DNA from: Methylorubrum populi
GTDB lineage: Bacteria > Pseudomonadota > Alphaproteobacteria > Rhizobiales > Beijerinckiaceae
Assembly (NCBI RefSeq): GCF_002355515.1
Contig: NZ_AP014809.1
Span: 3,992,501 to 4,056,500 of the forward strand
Direction: 5' to 3'
DNA length: 64,000 nucleotides
The translations under genes and the position numbers were made by a program. Shown here in pieces: positions 45,746 to 55,319 of the stretch. The stretch's first letter is position 1; each line of letters starts with the position of its first letter. The notes below the pieces were generated by a model, which was not told the DNA's origin, made no database searches, and was given only the letters and a program-made list of their open reading frames with translations.

Positions 45746-48700
45746 TTATCGCAGGAGCTGCAGGATGCCCTGCTGCGACTGGTTGGCCAGCGACAGCGCC
45801 GAGATCGCCAGCGAGTTGCGGGTCGAGAGCGCCTGGGAGTTGGCCGCCTCCTCGTTGAGGTCGGCGCTGGTCAGGTTGGCAGCCCCCGTATCGAGCACGG
45901 TGATGATCTGCTTGGTGAAGTCCTGCCGGTTCTGCACCACCGCGAGGTTCGAGCCGAGCGCGGCCGCGCGCGACTGGAGCTGGCTACTGGCGCTGTTGAT
46001 CTGATCGACGATCTTCTTGATGGCGCTGCTCTCCTGGAAATTGGTCTGGCCCACCGCCGAGAGGCCGAGGCTGGCCGCGTTGGTGGCGCTGCCCTGGACC
46101 TTGAGCGAGGACGAGCCCTTCTCGTTGAAGTTGATCGTGAGGTTGTCGCCGGACAGGAGGTTCACGCCGTTGAATCCGGCATCCGAGGCGAGCTGGTCCA
46201 TCTGCTTGAGCAGATCGTTGTAGGTCACCACGAGGTTGTTGCGGGCGTTGAGGCCGTCGCCGCCGAGATTGGCCGTGGCCGAGCCGGTGGTGAACGGGTT
46301 GCCGATGCCGCTCGCGATGACCGACAGGTTCTGGGCGCCGACGTCGTTCGAGGTGGTGATCGAGATCTTGCCCGTCAGCGAGTCGATGGTCGCCTGGGCA
46401 TTGGCCGGGGCCAGCGCCTCGTTGAGCTGGGCCAGCGTCGAGACCTGGCCCGGCGCGTTTCCAAAGGTGATGGTGGCCGTGTTCATGCTCGTCCCGCTGC
46501 CGACCTGGACGGTGATCGACTTGCCGGCCAGCGCGCTCTGCGAGGACGGCTGGCCGGCGCCTGCCGCGAAGTCCGTCGCAGTAAAGCCCAGGTTCGACAC
46601 CTTCGAGGTGGCGGTCGAACCGTCCCCGAGCTGCACCGCGGTCCGCGAATCGGCGGCGGTGAAGCTGAACTTGTTGGTCGTCGCGTCGTAGCTTGCCGTC
46701 ACCGCGCCGTTGGTCGCCGCACCGACCTTCTGCACGAGCGAGCCGATCGTGTCGGTCGCCGTCAGGTTCACGGTCTGGCCGTTGACCGAGAAGCTGTCGC
46801 CGCCCTTGAAGCCGAGCGTCGAGATCAGCGAGGTCTGGCCCGGGTCGGAGATGCCAGCGACCGAGGCTTCCGTGCTCGCGACCCCGAGCGTGTTGTACTC
46901 CGAGCCCTTGATCGTGAATGAATTGCCGTCGGCGCCCCCCGTGAAGGTGAGCTTGGTGCCGGCCTGGTCCTTGCCCGCGGCGACGCCGGTGATCGAACTC
47001 TTGGCATTGATGGCGGCGATCGCCTCGTCGAGCGTGGCCGAGCCGGCGATGGCGATCTCCGTGCCGTTCACCGTCACGGATTGCGCGGCGCCCTGGTTGT
47101 TGTTGACCCTCTGCGTGATGCCCGAGAAGCCGCTGGAGGCGGCGTTGCTCGACTGCACGGTAAAGGCGGAGCCGTCGGCCTTGCCGGTGAGCTTGATCTT
47201 GCCCGCGTTTTCGGGATCGACGGCGGCGCTGACGCCGGTGGTCGTGGTGGCGGCGTTGATGGCGGCGATGGCGGCCGCCTGGTTCGCGCCGGCCGCGATG
47301 GGGATCGGGCTGCCATTGATCGTCAGCGTCTGCGCGGCCGACGCCTTGCCGTTGTCAGCGGTCACCGGGCTGGTCCCGAAGCCCAGCGTGCTGTTGGGTC
47401 CGCCCGTCACCGTGAAGCCGGCGCCGGTCGCCGCGCCCTTGAGCATGATCTTGCCGTCCGCCGAGGCCGAAGCGGTCACGCCGGTCGTGCCGGACTTGTC
47501 GTTGATGGCTGCCAGGGCGCCCGCCAGAACCTTGGCATCGCTGTCCCCCGCCGCGCCGCCCCGGATCGTGACCTGCTGGTCGCCGCCGGTCGCCCCCTTG
47601 ATCGTGATCGTCTGGCTGTCGGCGGCCTTCTGGCCGGTCGAGAGCGACGGCGTGGCAGTGAAGCCGCCGCCGGGGCCGGTGCTGGCGATGTTCAGCGCGG
47701 AGCCGTCGGCCTTGCCGGTGAACACCAGCCTGCCGCTGCTGCCATCGACGGTGATGCCGCTGTTGGTCCGGGTGAGTTCCGCCTGGATCTTCGCGGCGGC
47801 GATCGTGGCCGACGTCTCCGTCGACGTGAGATCGACCGCGTAGGTCGTCGCGGTGGCGCCCGAGCCCGACGTGATCGTCAGCTTCGCGCCGCTGGCGCCG
47901 GGAGCCGCGTAGGAGGCAGTGCCAGTGACGGTGCCGGCGGTCCCGACCTGATTGCCCGTGGACGCCGTGCCCGCGCCGGAGAAGCCCCCTGCAGCCGACG
48001 CGGGGCTGACGGTCACGTTGGCGTTGTTCGCGCTCGCCGTGAAGACGAGAGCTGTTCCCCCGGCGTTCTTGCCGACGGTGATGGATGAGCCCGCGGCGGT
48101 CAGGGCGCCGCCGATCGCAGTCACGGCCGCATCGATGCTGGCGCCCGCGGCGAGGTCGACGGAGATCGGCGTCGTGTTGGCGGTGTCGGAGATGGCGAGA
48201 CGAACGCCGCCGGCACCCGGCGCCACGTAGGTGGCACCCGTGACGCTGCCCTTCGTTGTCGCGTCAGCGTTGGTGCTGGTCGAAGCGGAGGCGATGCCGG
48301 CACCGGGTCCGCTGCTGGACACGGTCAGGGCGCTCCCGTCGGTCTTGCCGGTGAAGACGAGTGCATTGCCGCCGGCATTGAGCGCGACCGAGATGCCGCT
48401 GTTCTGGCCGAGCCCCGCTTGAATCTTGCCCAGAGCGGTGCCGATCGCATCGCCCTGCGCGAGTTCGACGGTGATCGGGCTGTCCGTTCCCGACTTGATC
48501 GTCAGCTTCGCGCCGCCCGCTCCGGGAGCCGCGTAGGTCCCGCCGGTGACGGTCCCGCTTTGCGCCGCCACGGCATTGGTGGCACTCACAGGCGCGGTGA
48601 AGCCGGTCAGCGCGGCGGCGCCGGTGATGCTCAGCGCGGATCCGTCGGCCTTGCCGGTGAAGACGAGGTTGCCGCCGCTCACCGCAGCCTTGATGCCGCT

Positions 48701-50434
48701 GGTGCCGAACGCGTCGTTCAACTTCCGGGCCGCGATCTCCTTCGAGTCGCCGGCCGCAAGATCGACGGTGAAGGTGTTTCCGCTGCCGCCCGCCCCCGAA
48801 GTGATCGCGAGGCGTGCACCGCCCGCGGTTGGAGCGCTGTAGGCCGCCGTCAGCGTGCCGGCCACCGCGCCGGCGGGCGCCTGGAAGGCGCCGCTGGCCG
48901 TCGTCGTGGCGGCCGTGCCGTCGGGCGTGAAGACGCCGCTCACCGTGGCCGCGAGGCTGGTGCTCGTCGGCGTCGCCGCGAAGCCGCTGGAGGCGGGGTT
49001 CGAGGAGGCGACGGTGAAGGCGGAGCCGTCGGCCTTGCCGGTGAGGAGGAGGCGGGTGGCGTCGGCAGGATCCTTGGCGGCGGAGACGCCGGTCGTGCCC
49101 TTCTGATTGTTGATCGCCGTGACCGCCGCGTCGATGTCGCCGCCGCCCGCGATGGTGATCTGGGTGCCGTTGATCGTCAGCGTCTGGCTTGCCGCCGGGG
49201 CGCCGTTCGCCGTGGTAAGCGCGGTCGAGCCGAAGCCGAGGGTGTTGCCGGGGCTGCCCGTCACGGTGAAGTTCGTGCCGTCCGTCCTGCCGCTGAGCAC
49301 CAGCCGCTGTCCGGTGCCGCCGTCCGACTCGAAGGTGGCGGTGACGCCGGTGGGCGGGCTGCCTGCGCTGGTGGCGTCGTTGATGGCCTGGAGCACCGCC
49401 TTCCTGACGTCGGCCGCGTCGTCGCCCGCCCGGCCGCCCGAGATCGTGATCTCGCGGGTGCCGATCGTCAGCTTCTGGCTCTGGGCCGCGACGTTGTTGG
49501 CCGAGACCGCCGCCGTGGCTCCGAAGCCCGTACCGGCCGCGCCGGTGCCGCTGGCCGAGACCCGGATCTGGTCGCCGTTGGTGTCGCCCGTGAAGGCGAG
49601 CTTGCCGTCGCGGTCGAGCGAGACCGCCACCGTCGAGCGATTGTTCGGGTTGGCCGGGTCCGCGTTGAATGCGTTGATCCTGGTCTTGATCGCCTCGACC
49701 GCTTGGTCGGCGGTGATGTTCTGGGCCAGATTGACTTCGATGGTCCGCTCCGACGTGCCGGTCCCGGCCTTGATGGTCAGCTTCGTGGTACCGTCGAAGC
49801 CGGCCGAGGCGAAGGCGCTGCCTCCGGTCACCGTCCCTGCGACCGCGTTGCCCGGTGCACTGAACGCGGAGACGCCCGCCGCCTTGGCCGCCGTCGGCGT
49901 CGTGGCGGTGAAGGTGGTGCCGCGCATCGTCGACGGCGCGGCGGTCGGCTTGTAATCGACGCTGCCGGTCACCGTCGCCGCCACCGCCGCGGTGGGAAGG
50001 CCGTTGGTGAGGGTGCCGACCGACTTGTCGGAAACCGCCGTGGTCGGGCCCGTGGAGAGCAGGTTGGTAGCGCTCGCTCCCGACAGGGCGGTCGAGACCG
50101 AGGCGGCCTTCGAGGTGAAGGCGTTGGTGGCGGCGAGCGCCTGCTGCGCCGTCGACTTGAGCTGGCTGGTCAGGTTCTGGAGCTTGGACAGGCCGGTATT
50201 GGCCGCCTGGATCGTCTGCACGCCGTTCGAGATGCCGTCGAGCAGCGACGACAGCTCGGTCGAGCGGGAGCTCAGATTGTTGGCAGTGAAGAAGTTGATC
50301 GGATTGTCGAGCGCCGAGTTGACCTTCTTGCCCGTCGAGAGCCGGCTCTGCGTCGTCGCGAGCAGGCTCGCAGTATCCTGGAGCGAGAGCAGGTTCTGCC
50401 GCGTCGCGGCCGAGAGCGTGATGCTGGAAGACAT
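45746..50434 (-). CDS. Giant flagellin with repeat-expanded surface region
   Basis: 1562 residues, about three to five times a normal flagellin. Residues 1-150 are a flagellin N-terminal D0/D1 domain (SSSITLSAATRQNLLSLQ, STGKKVNSALDNPINFFTA) and residues about 1390-1562 the C-terminal D1/D0 (NARNNLVVTYNDLLKQMDQL, ending LANQSQQGILQLLR). Between them are about eleven repeats of 75-100 residues. One type contains LTINGTxIxI...AINxxxGTTGVSA, as in flagellin IN-motif domains (near 315, 412, 937, 1032, 1115, 1205). The other has YxAPGAGGAKLTI...VFTGKADGSAL (near 525, 626, 728, 834). There is no Cys or Trp. No other flagellar gene is nearby. Confidence 0.93.
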   Translation of the reverse strand: MSSSITLSAATRQNLLSLQDTASLLATTQSRLSTGKKVNSALDNPINFFTANNLSSRSTELSSLLDGISNGVQTIQAANTGLSKLQNLTSQLKSTAQQALAATNAFTSKAASVSTALSGASATNLLSTGPTTAVSDKSVGTLTNGLPTAAVAATVTGSVDYKPTAAPSTMRGTTFTATTPTAAKAAGVSAFSAPGNAVAGTVTGGSAFASAGFDGTTKLTIKAGTGTSERTIEVNLAQNITADQAVEAIKTRINAFNADPANPNNRSTVAVSLDRDGKLAFTGDTNGDQIRVSASGTGAAGTGFGATAAVSANNVAAQSQKLTIGTREITISGGRAGDDAADVRKAVLQAINDATSAGSPPTGVTATFESDGGTGQRLVLSGRTDGTNFTVTGSPGNTLGFGSTALTTANGAPAASQTLTINGTQITIAGGGDIDAAVTAINNQKGTTGVSAAKDPADATRLLLTGKADGSAFTVASSNPASSGFAATPTSTSLAATVSGVFTPDGTAATTTASGAFQAPAGAVAGTLTAAYSAPTAGGARLAITSGAGGSGNTFTVDLAAGDSKEIAARKLNDAFGTSGIKAAVSGGNLVFTGKADGSALSITGAAALTGFTAPVSATNAVAAQSGTVTGGTYAAPGAGGAKLTIKSGTDSPITVELAQGDAIGTALGKIQAGLGQNSGISVALNAGGNALVFTGKTDGSALTVSSSGPGAGIASASTSTNADATTKGSVTGATYVAPGAGGVRLAISDTANTTPISVDLAAGASIDAAVTAIGGALTAAGSSITVGKNAGGTALVFTASANNANVTVSPASAAGGFSGAGTASTGNQVGTAGTVTGTASYAAPGASGAKLTITSGSGATATTYAVDLTSTETSATIAAAKIQAELTRTNSGITVDGSSGRLVFTGKADGSALNIASTGPGGGFTATPSLSTGQKAADSQTITIKGATGGDQQVTIRGGAAGDSDAKVLAGALAAINDKSGTTGVTASASADGKIMLKGAATGAGFTVTGGPNSTLGFGTSPVTADNGKASAAQTLTINGSPIPIAAGANQAAAIAAINAATTTTGVSAAVDPENAGKIKLTGKADGSAFTVQSSNAASSGFSGITQRVNNNQGAAQSVTVNGTEIAIAGSATLDEAIAAINAKSSITGVAAGKDQAGTKLTFTGGADGNSFTIKGSEYNTLGVASTEASVAGISDPGQTSLISTLGFKGGDSFSVNGQTVNLTATDTIGSLVQKVGAATNGAVTASYDATTNKFSFTAADSRTAVQLGDGSTATSKVSNLGFTATDFAAGAGQPSSQSALAGKSITVQVGSGTSMNTATITFGNAPGQVSTLAQLNEALAPANAQATIDSLTGKISITTSNDVGAQNLSVIASGIGNPFTTGSATANLGGDGLNARNNLVVTYNDLLKQMDQLASDAGFNGVNLLSGDNLTINFNEKGSSSLKVQGSATNAASLGLSAVGQTNFQESSAIKKIVDQINSASSQLQSRAAALGSNLAVVQNRQDFTKQIITVLDTGAANLTSADLNEEAANSQALSTRNSLAISALSLANQSQQGILQLLR

Positions 50435-51070
50435 GGAGCGACCCGATCCTCTGGAGCCGACGTGTCGGCGGTGAGGGGATCAAGCGCCCGGCGCAATTGA
50501 TGCCGATCTAAGTATTTGCAGGAGATCCCTGGAATTTGGTCGCAGAATATCTCAAGATAGTCTCATTTCATCTCAAGCATTCTTCTTGTCACGAAGTATA
50601 TCAAAAAACTCCCATTTCGTCTCGAATCCGCCCTTGATCCCGCGGCGCGGCATTTGCCGGCCGCCCTCCACTTCTGCAAATCCTGACGCGTCGCCCTGAA
50701 GCATGGCCGTGGAGCGTCACGATGAAGGGATGCGGCACTCGTCCGCCGCGTCCGAACCCGACCCGCGAAGCCCGAGGCCGAAGCCGCTCCGATCGTCGCA
50801 AAATTTGACGCAGCAGCCCGATTGTCCGATTTCGAGACAATCTGTAGTTCCTAGAATATCAAATGAAAGCACAGAAAATGATTGGTATATCCGCACCTAT
50901 CTAACGATACAAAATTATAATTTGACATGTCAGATGCAATCATTTGTATTTATCGCAATAAAATCTTGTCGCCATGCGTATCGGCGCGAAGATCAATGCA
51001 GAGTTGCGGCCAACTCTCGGCCGCAAATGTGAAACGAGCCGCGGCATCCCTAGTCAGAGACTTGCCAGCC
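50435..51070. promoter_or_regulatory. 636-base AT-rich divergent region (flagellin / AraC)
   Basis: No gene supported. 50500-50640 and 50800-50990 are much richer in A+T than the window. Visible: inverted repeat GATTGTC (50820-50826)/GACAATC (50836-50842), spaced TCTCA repeats at 50550-50580, and a sigma70-like TTGACA at 50922-50927 with TGTATTTAT 17-19 bases on, pointing to the AraC gene. No clear sigma28 flagellar promoter was found. Confidence 0.5.
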
Positions 51071-52078
51071 ATGTCGAGAATCCTTCGAGACCGCTTCGAA
51101 GCATCGGCGGATCCTGCCGCGCTGCGTGCGGATTGGATCGCGGCGATGTCACCGGTCTTTCAGGCGACCCTGCCGAGCGGACGCCCGCTGTCCGGGTCGA
51201 TCATGATGGACAACTACCATCTCGGCGATCTGCTCGTCGGCGAGGTTCGCGCTCCGGCGCAGATCCTCGAACGGACGCCCCGCATGGTCGCGCAGCAGGG
51301 CCTCGACCATCTGTTGCTTCAGTTCTACCACTCCGGAACCAGCCGGGTCGAAGTGGCGTGGGGCGAGACGGATGTCGGCCCGAACCTGTGTGTCCTGTTC
51401 GACCTCGCCCAGCCGACAACCGTCGTCGCGGAACCGGTCCACGCGACCAATCTCCTCCTGCCGCGCGCCCTCGTCGCCGAAAAAGTGCCGAACATCGAGT
51501 CGCTGCACGGCCACGCCTTCGATTACGCGGCGGATCGCGTCAGTCGTCTGTTCTTCACCTGCGTGCGCGAGCTCGTGGACTGCGCCGACGCGCTCGACGT
51601 CCGCCAGCTGCCGCATATCAGCCAAGCCGTCGCGATGCTCGGCAGCGCCTGTCTGCGGGGGCGCGCCGCGGATCGGCCGGCGAGCGAGGTGCAGCTCAGC
51701 ATCACCATCCGGCGGCACATCGAGAAGGAACTCGGCTCGCCGCGTCTCGATGCCGAAACGCTGGCCGCGCATTTCGGGCTCTCCCGCGCGACCCTCTACC
51801 GGCAATTCGCCGCGGAGGGCGGCGTGCAGCGCTTCATCCGCGAGCGGCGCCTGCTGCGGGCGATGCGGATGCTGACACACCCCTCTTCCACGGGCCGCCC
51901 CCGCGTCTCGGCGGTGGCCTACGCGACGGGCTTTTCCGACGAGAAGACCTTCAGCCGCGCCTTCAAGCGCCGGTTCGGCTTCCTGCCGCGGGAAACCGAG
52001 GCGGGCTCCGCCGTCTGGGGTCGGGCCGACGACGCGCAGCCGGTTCTGCAATCCTGGCTCAAGGAGTTGGCAGCCTGA
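51071..52078 (+). CDS. AraC-family transcriptional regulator
   Basis: 335 residues. An N-terminal AraC_binding_2-like domain (VFQATLPSGRPLSGSIMMDNYHLGDLLVGEV) is followed by a C-terminal double HTH (LDAETLAAHFGLSRATLYRQFAAEGGVQRFIRERRL; VSAVAYATGFSDEKTFSRAFKRRFGFLPRE). ATG 51071 is taken because the family N-terminus begins there. It is divergent from the giant flagellin, which makes the flagellin a candidate target. An effector ligand cannot be predicted. Confidence 0.88.
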   Translation: MSRILRDRFEASADPAALRADWIAAMSPVFQATLPSGRPLSGSIMMDNYHLGDLLVGEVRAPAQILERTPRMVAQQGLDHLLLQFYHSGTSRVEVAWGETDVGPNLCVLFDLAQPTTVVAEPVHATNLLLPRALVAEKVPNIESLHGHAFDYAADRVSRLFFTCVRELVDCADALDVRQLPHISQAVAMLGSACLRGRAADRPASEVQLSITIRRHIEKELGSPRLDAETLAAHFGLSRATLYRQFAAEGGVQRFIRERRLLRAMRMLTHPSSTGRPRVSAVAYATGFSDEKTFSRAFKRRFGFLPRETEAGSAVWGRADDAQPVLQSWLKELAA

Positions 52079-52174
52079 CCCCGCACGGACGGCGATGTCT
52101 CGCCCGCATCACGGGAGGGTGCGAGGGCCGCGGCCTGTCCTTGAGACTTTGCGCGACGACTTGATCGTCACCGC

Positions 52175-52188
52175 TTGATCCACCTCAA
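52175..52188 (+). promoter_or_regulatory. FNR/FixK box upstream of hsp20
   Basis: TTGATCCACCTCAA, an FNR-type palindrome (TTGAT-N4-NTCAA), ending 71 bases before the hsp20 ATG. Confidence 0.75.
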
Positions 52189-52259
52189 CGCCGAGACGGC
52201 GCGCCGACAGCAGACTCTCCCGGGACGGCGGAACGCAGCCGCCTGACGGGAGATGATCC

Positions 52260-52736
52260 ATGAATCTCAAATCGCTCCTCACGCTCGGCCACCGCTCCCA
52301 CGCTCCCTCGGCCGATCTGGGGGCCATGCCGCTCCCCTCGCATTCCCTCGTGGAGTCGATGCTCGGCGATCTCCGCCTCGGGCTCCCGCTCTTCCAGGGC
52401 GGTGCGGTGCCGCGGATGGATGTCGTCGAGAAGGACGGCAAGGTCGAGATCACCGCCGAGCTGCCGGGGCTCGCGCGTGACGACGTCAAGGTCGAGCTCG
52501 CCGACGACACCCTCGTCATCAGCGGCGAGAAGCGGCAGGAGAAGGAGCAGACCGAGGGGGCCCGCAAGGTCACGGAGCGCAGTTACGGCGCCTTCGTGCG
52601 CAGCCTGGAACTGCCAGCGGGCATCAAGGCCGAGGATATCCAGGCCAGCATGGACAAGGGCATTCTGACGGTGACGCTGCCCAAGGGCGCGCTGCCCCCG
52701 CGCGAGCCGAAGCGCATCGACATCAAGTCACCCTGA
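52260..52736 (+). CDS. Hsp20-family small heat shock protein
   Basis: 158-residue alpha-crystallin chaperone: PRMDVVEKDGKVEITAELPGLARDDVKVEL opens the crystallin domain at about residue 51, GILTVTLPKG is the family signature at its end, and the C-terminal tail KRIDIKSP is near the I-x-I anchor position. It holds unfolding proteins in the cytosol. A FixK-type box lies 71 bases upstream, so low oxygen rather than only heat may induce it. First of a run of stress genes. Confidence 0.93.
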   Translation: MNLKSLLTLGHRSHAPSADLGAMPLPSHSLVESMLGDLRLGLPLFQGGAVPRMDVVEKDGKVEITAELPGLARDDVKVELADDTLVISGEKRQEKEQTEGARKVTERSYGAFVRSLELPAGIKAEDIQASMDKGILTVTLPKGALPPREPKRIDIKSP

Positions 52737-52794
52737 GGACGGCGCGGACGCCCGCTCGGCCGCCCGGGCGGCGATCGCCGCCGCGGGTCACGTT

Positions 52795-52808
52795 TTGCGC
52801 TGGATCAA
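52795..52808 (+). promoter_or_regulatory. FNR/FixK box upstream of universal stress gene 1
   Basis: TTGCGCTGGATCAA, 145 bases before the ATG at 52954. Identical to the box at 56424-56437. Confidence 0.8.
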
Positions 52809-52953
52809 GGTCCGTCCGCCCACCGCGCCTAGCCTCGGCTTCCACCGAACGGCGCCTGCGATGCCGCATCCGGCTTCGGCTCCGCCGGTCCGAGGCCGAT
52901 CCGCCGGCCGCGCGGCGCGCCCACCGTCAATCTCCTGCGGCAGGAGCACTTCC

Positions 52954-53766
52954 ATGACCTATGCCAGCATCATGGTGGCCGTCGATCTCTCGGCCGAGGC
53001 GCGCGAGCGCGTCCACATCGCCGGACATTTGGCCGACGACTTCCGCGCCCGGCTGATCGGCGTCGCGGCGGAGGAGGCGTCCTTTACCGTCCCGCCGATC
53101 GGCCCGATCCCGGCGAGCGCCTACGCGCTGGCCGCCAACAACGAGCTCATCCTCAACGATCTCAAGCGCGCGCATGCCGTCTTCGAGGCGGCGGCGGGCG
53201 GGCGCAGCCGCATCGAATGGCGCTCGAACCTCGATTTCCCGCTACCGTTCCTGATCGGGCAGGCCGCAGCGGCCGACCTCGTGGTCGTCGGCCGAAAGGC
53301 CCCATCCGGTCCGCTGCTGTTCTCGGTCGATCCCGGTGATCTCGTCATGCATCTCGGGCGGCCCATCCTGGTGGTGCCCCCCGGCATCGATCACCTCGAC
53401 GTCCGGCGGGTCGCGGTCGGATGGAAGAACACCCGCGAGGCCCGCCGCGCGGTCAGGGACGCGCTGCCGTTCCTGTCCCGGGCCTCGCGGGTCGTCGTGG
53501 TGTCCATCGACGAAGGGCAGGGCACGGACGACACGGCGGACGTCGTCGGCTTCCTCCAGGCGCACGACATCGACGCCACGGCGACGCGCTGGGAGGCGGG
53601 CGGCGCCGCGACCTCCGAAGCGCTGGTCGAGGCGGCCTCGGAGCAGGCCGCCGACCTCATCGTCCTCGGCGCCTACGGCCACGGGCGCCTGCGCGAATGG
53701 GTCTTCGGCGGGGTCACCCGCGACCTGCTGGCCGGCGCGCCGATCAGCTGCCTGATGAGCCACTGA
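52954..53766 (+). CDS. Universal stress protein, tandem UspA domains (paralog 1)
   Basis: 270 residues, two UspA-like halves. The first begins YASIMVAVDLSAEARERVHIAGHL; the second ends VLGAYGHGRLREWVFGGVTRDLL, with the GxxG-x9-G ATP-binding pattern intact. It is close to the protein at 54371-55189 along its whole length. ATG 52954 follows CAGGAGCAC; the open frame runs further upstream through the FixK box itself, which is an artefact of GC-rich DNA. Family members aid survival under energy or oxygen limitation. Confidence 0.9.
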   Translation: MTYASIMVAVDLSAEARERVHIAGHLADDFRARLIGVAAEEASFTVPPIGPIPASAYALAANNELILNDLKRAHAVFEAAAGGRSRIEWRSNLDFPLPFLIGQAAAADLVVVGRKAPSGPLLFSVDPGDLVMHLGRPILVVPPGIDHLDVRRVAVGWKNTREARRAVRDALPFLSRASRVVVVSIDEGQGTDDTADVVGFLQAHDIDATATRWEAGGAATSEALVEAASEQAADLIVLGAYGHGRLREWVFGGVTRDLLAGAPISCLMSH

Positions 53767-53791
53767 CCCGAGATCCGGCCCGGAGCCCCCG

Positions 53792-54241
53792 ATGACCGAG
53801 GCGTTGAACATCAAGATCCCCCACGGCGGATACGTCCTGGTCGGCGACGGCCGCCGCGCCCTGGTGCTGCGCAACGAGGGCCATGCCCTGCATGTCAGCC
53901 TGAAGGTGCAGCATCTCTTCGAGGCGCCGCCCAATCCGCCGACGCGCGAGCAGGGAACCGACCGGCCGCCCCGCGTGCAGCAGGGCGAGCGCCGCAGCGC
54001 CATCGCGCAGACGGATTGGCACGAGATCGCGGAGCACCGCTTCGCCGAGGAGGTCGCGGCTACGCTCGACCGCATCGCCGACGCCATTCCCGCGCTCATC
54101 GTCGTCGCCCCGCCGCGCACGCTGGCGGCCCTGCGGCACGCGCTTTCCGACCGCCTGAAGCGCGTCGTCATCGCCGAGATCGATAAGGATCTGACCAAGC
54201 TGCCGATCGAGGAAATCGGGCAGCGCCTGACCCATCGGTGA
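53792..54241 (+). CDS. Host-attachment-family protein (Host_attach)
   Basis: 149 residues: GGYVLVGDGRRALVLRNEG at the N-terminus, HEIAEHRFAEEVAATLDRI in the middle and PPRTLAALRHALSDRLKRVVIAEIDKDLTKL at the C-terminus, as in proteins named for attachment to host cells (an eRF1-domain-like fold). The real biochemical role is unknown. It follows the universal stress gene by 25 bases and is probably in the same FixK-controlled transcript. Confidence 0.85.
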   Translation: MTEALNIKIPHGGYVLVGDGRRALVLRNEGHALHVSLKVQHLFEAPPNPPTREQGTDRPPRVQQGERRSAIAQTDWHEIAEHRFAEEVAATLDRIADAIPALIVVAPPRTLAALRHALSDRLKRVVIAEIDKDLTKLPIEEIGQRLTHR

Positions 54242-54370
54242 CGCTTTTGGATGCGGCCCTCCGATGAGGCCCTCGAATGAGGCTCGCTCCCGGCGCTGGC
54301 GGTTCGCCGCGCCGGATCGGAGGCCTCATGCCCGATCCGGTCGATCCTCCGCGCGATGGCGGATCCGGGA

Positions 54371-55189
54371 TCAGTGGCTCATCAGACAGCAGACATGCGT
54401 CGCCTGGAGGATGTCGTGCGTGGCGCCGCCGAAGATCCATTCCCGCAGGCGGCTGTGGCCGTAGGCGCCCATCACCAGCAGATCGGCGCCCTCGCGCCCG
54501 GCGAAGCGCAGCAGGGCGTCGCCCGCGCCGACGGCCGGTTGATCCGGCAGCAGGTGCGTCGTCGCCGCGAGGCCGTGGCGCGTGAGGTAGGCCGCCGTGC
54601 CCTCGGCGCCCGCGCGATGCGCGTCGGGTCCCACGGCGACGACGCAGACCCGCTCCGCCAGGCTCAGCAGGGGCAGGGCGTCGTGCACCGCCCGCCGCGC
54701 CTCGCGGGTCTCCTTCCAGGCCACGACGGCGCATCCGAGCCCGAGCCGTTCGAGACTGGGGGGCACCACCAGCACGGGCCGGCCGACCGCCATCAGCAGC
54801 GCGCCGGTCGGCACCGCGGTCGGTCCCGGATCGCCATCCGCCGGTCCCTGCCGGCCGACGACGACGAGATCGGCTTCCCGGGCCTGCTCCGCGTGATAGG
54901 CGAGGGGGTCGGTCAGCGCCGAGCGCCACTCCGTCCGCGGCATCGTCCCCGCCTCCCGCTCGAACAGGGCCCTGACCTGGTCGAGCTGCTCCCGTGCCCG
55001 CCTCTCCTCGTCCTCGTAGATCCGCTCGACCGCGAGCATGTCGCCCACCGGAAGGTAGCTGGGGACCCGGCATGCGCCGACCCCGATCAGGCAGGCCCGC
55101 AGGCGCTCGGCGAGCCCGGCGGCGAGTTGGACACGATCCGCGGCCGCGGCGCCGAGATCGACCGAGACCGTGATGGTGCGGATCGTCAT
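54371..55189 (-). CDS. Universal stress protein, tandem UspA domains (paralog 2)
   Basis: 272 residues. It begins MTIRTITVSVDLGAAAADRV and ends VMGAYGHSRLREWIFGGATHDILQATHVCCLMSH. The ATP-binding GxxG pattern is present. Closely related to the protein at 52954-53766. GGGAG lies six bases before ATG 55189; an ATG two codons earlier is too close to it. A FixK box lies 64 bases upstream. It converges with the host-attachment-family gene. Confidence 0.9.
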   Translation of the reverse strand: MTIRTITVSVDLGAAAADRVQLAAGLAERLRACLIGVGACRVPSYLPVGDMLAVERIYEDEERRAREQLDQVRALFEREAGTMPRTEWRSALTDPLAYHAEQAREADLVVVGRQGPADGDPGPTAVPTGALLMAVGRPVLVVPPSLERLGLGCAVVAWKETREARRAVHDALPLLSLAERVCVVAVGPDAHRAGAEGTAAYLTRHGLAATTHLLPDQPAVGAGDALLRFAGREGADLLVMGAYGHSRLREWIFGGATHDILQATHVCCLMSH

Positions 55190-55253
55190 GAACATCTCCC
55201 GCTTCCTGGCCCCGGCCCGGTGGGCATCCTGCGCCGCCGCCGGGGTCCGAACC

Positions 55254-55267
55254 TTGATCCATCGCAA
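55254..55267 (-). promoter_or_regulatory. FNR/FixK box upstream of universal stress gene 2
   Basis: On the minus strand TTGCGATGGATCAA, 64 bases before ATG 55189. Confidence 0.8.
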
Positions 55268-55319
55268 GCGCCGGCCTCGCGGGACGGGCCGCCGGAGCCG
55301 CCCGCATCCGACGCCGGCC

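Noticed and set aside
46800..49900. Flagellin repeat array as a CRISPR-like or satellite DNA repeat
   Set aside because: The repeats are protein-level domains with diverged DNA, in one open frame, without short identical repeats and spacers.
45716..50500. Long plus-strand open frames (401, 335 and 693 codons) antisense to the giant flagellin
   Set aside because: They are GC-rich shadows of the repeat array with Arg/Ala/Gly-rich translations and no motif; the minus-strand frame is a clear flagellin.
52795..52953. Upstream extension of universal stress gene 1 beginning with Met-Arg-Trp-Ile-Lys-Val
   Set aside because: This stretch translates the FixK box itself. The same false peptide start appears before the 54371-55189 gene. 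The ATG with a ribosome site and the family N-terminus lie downstream.
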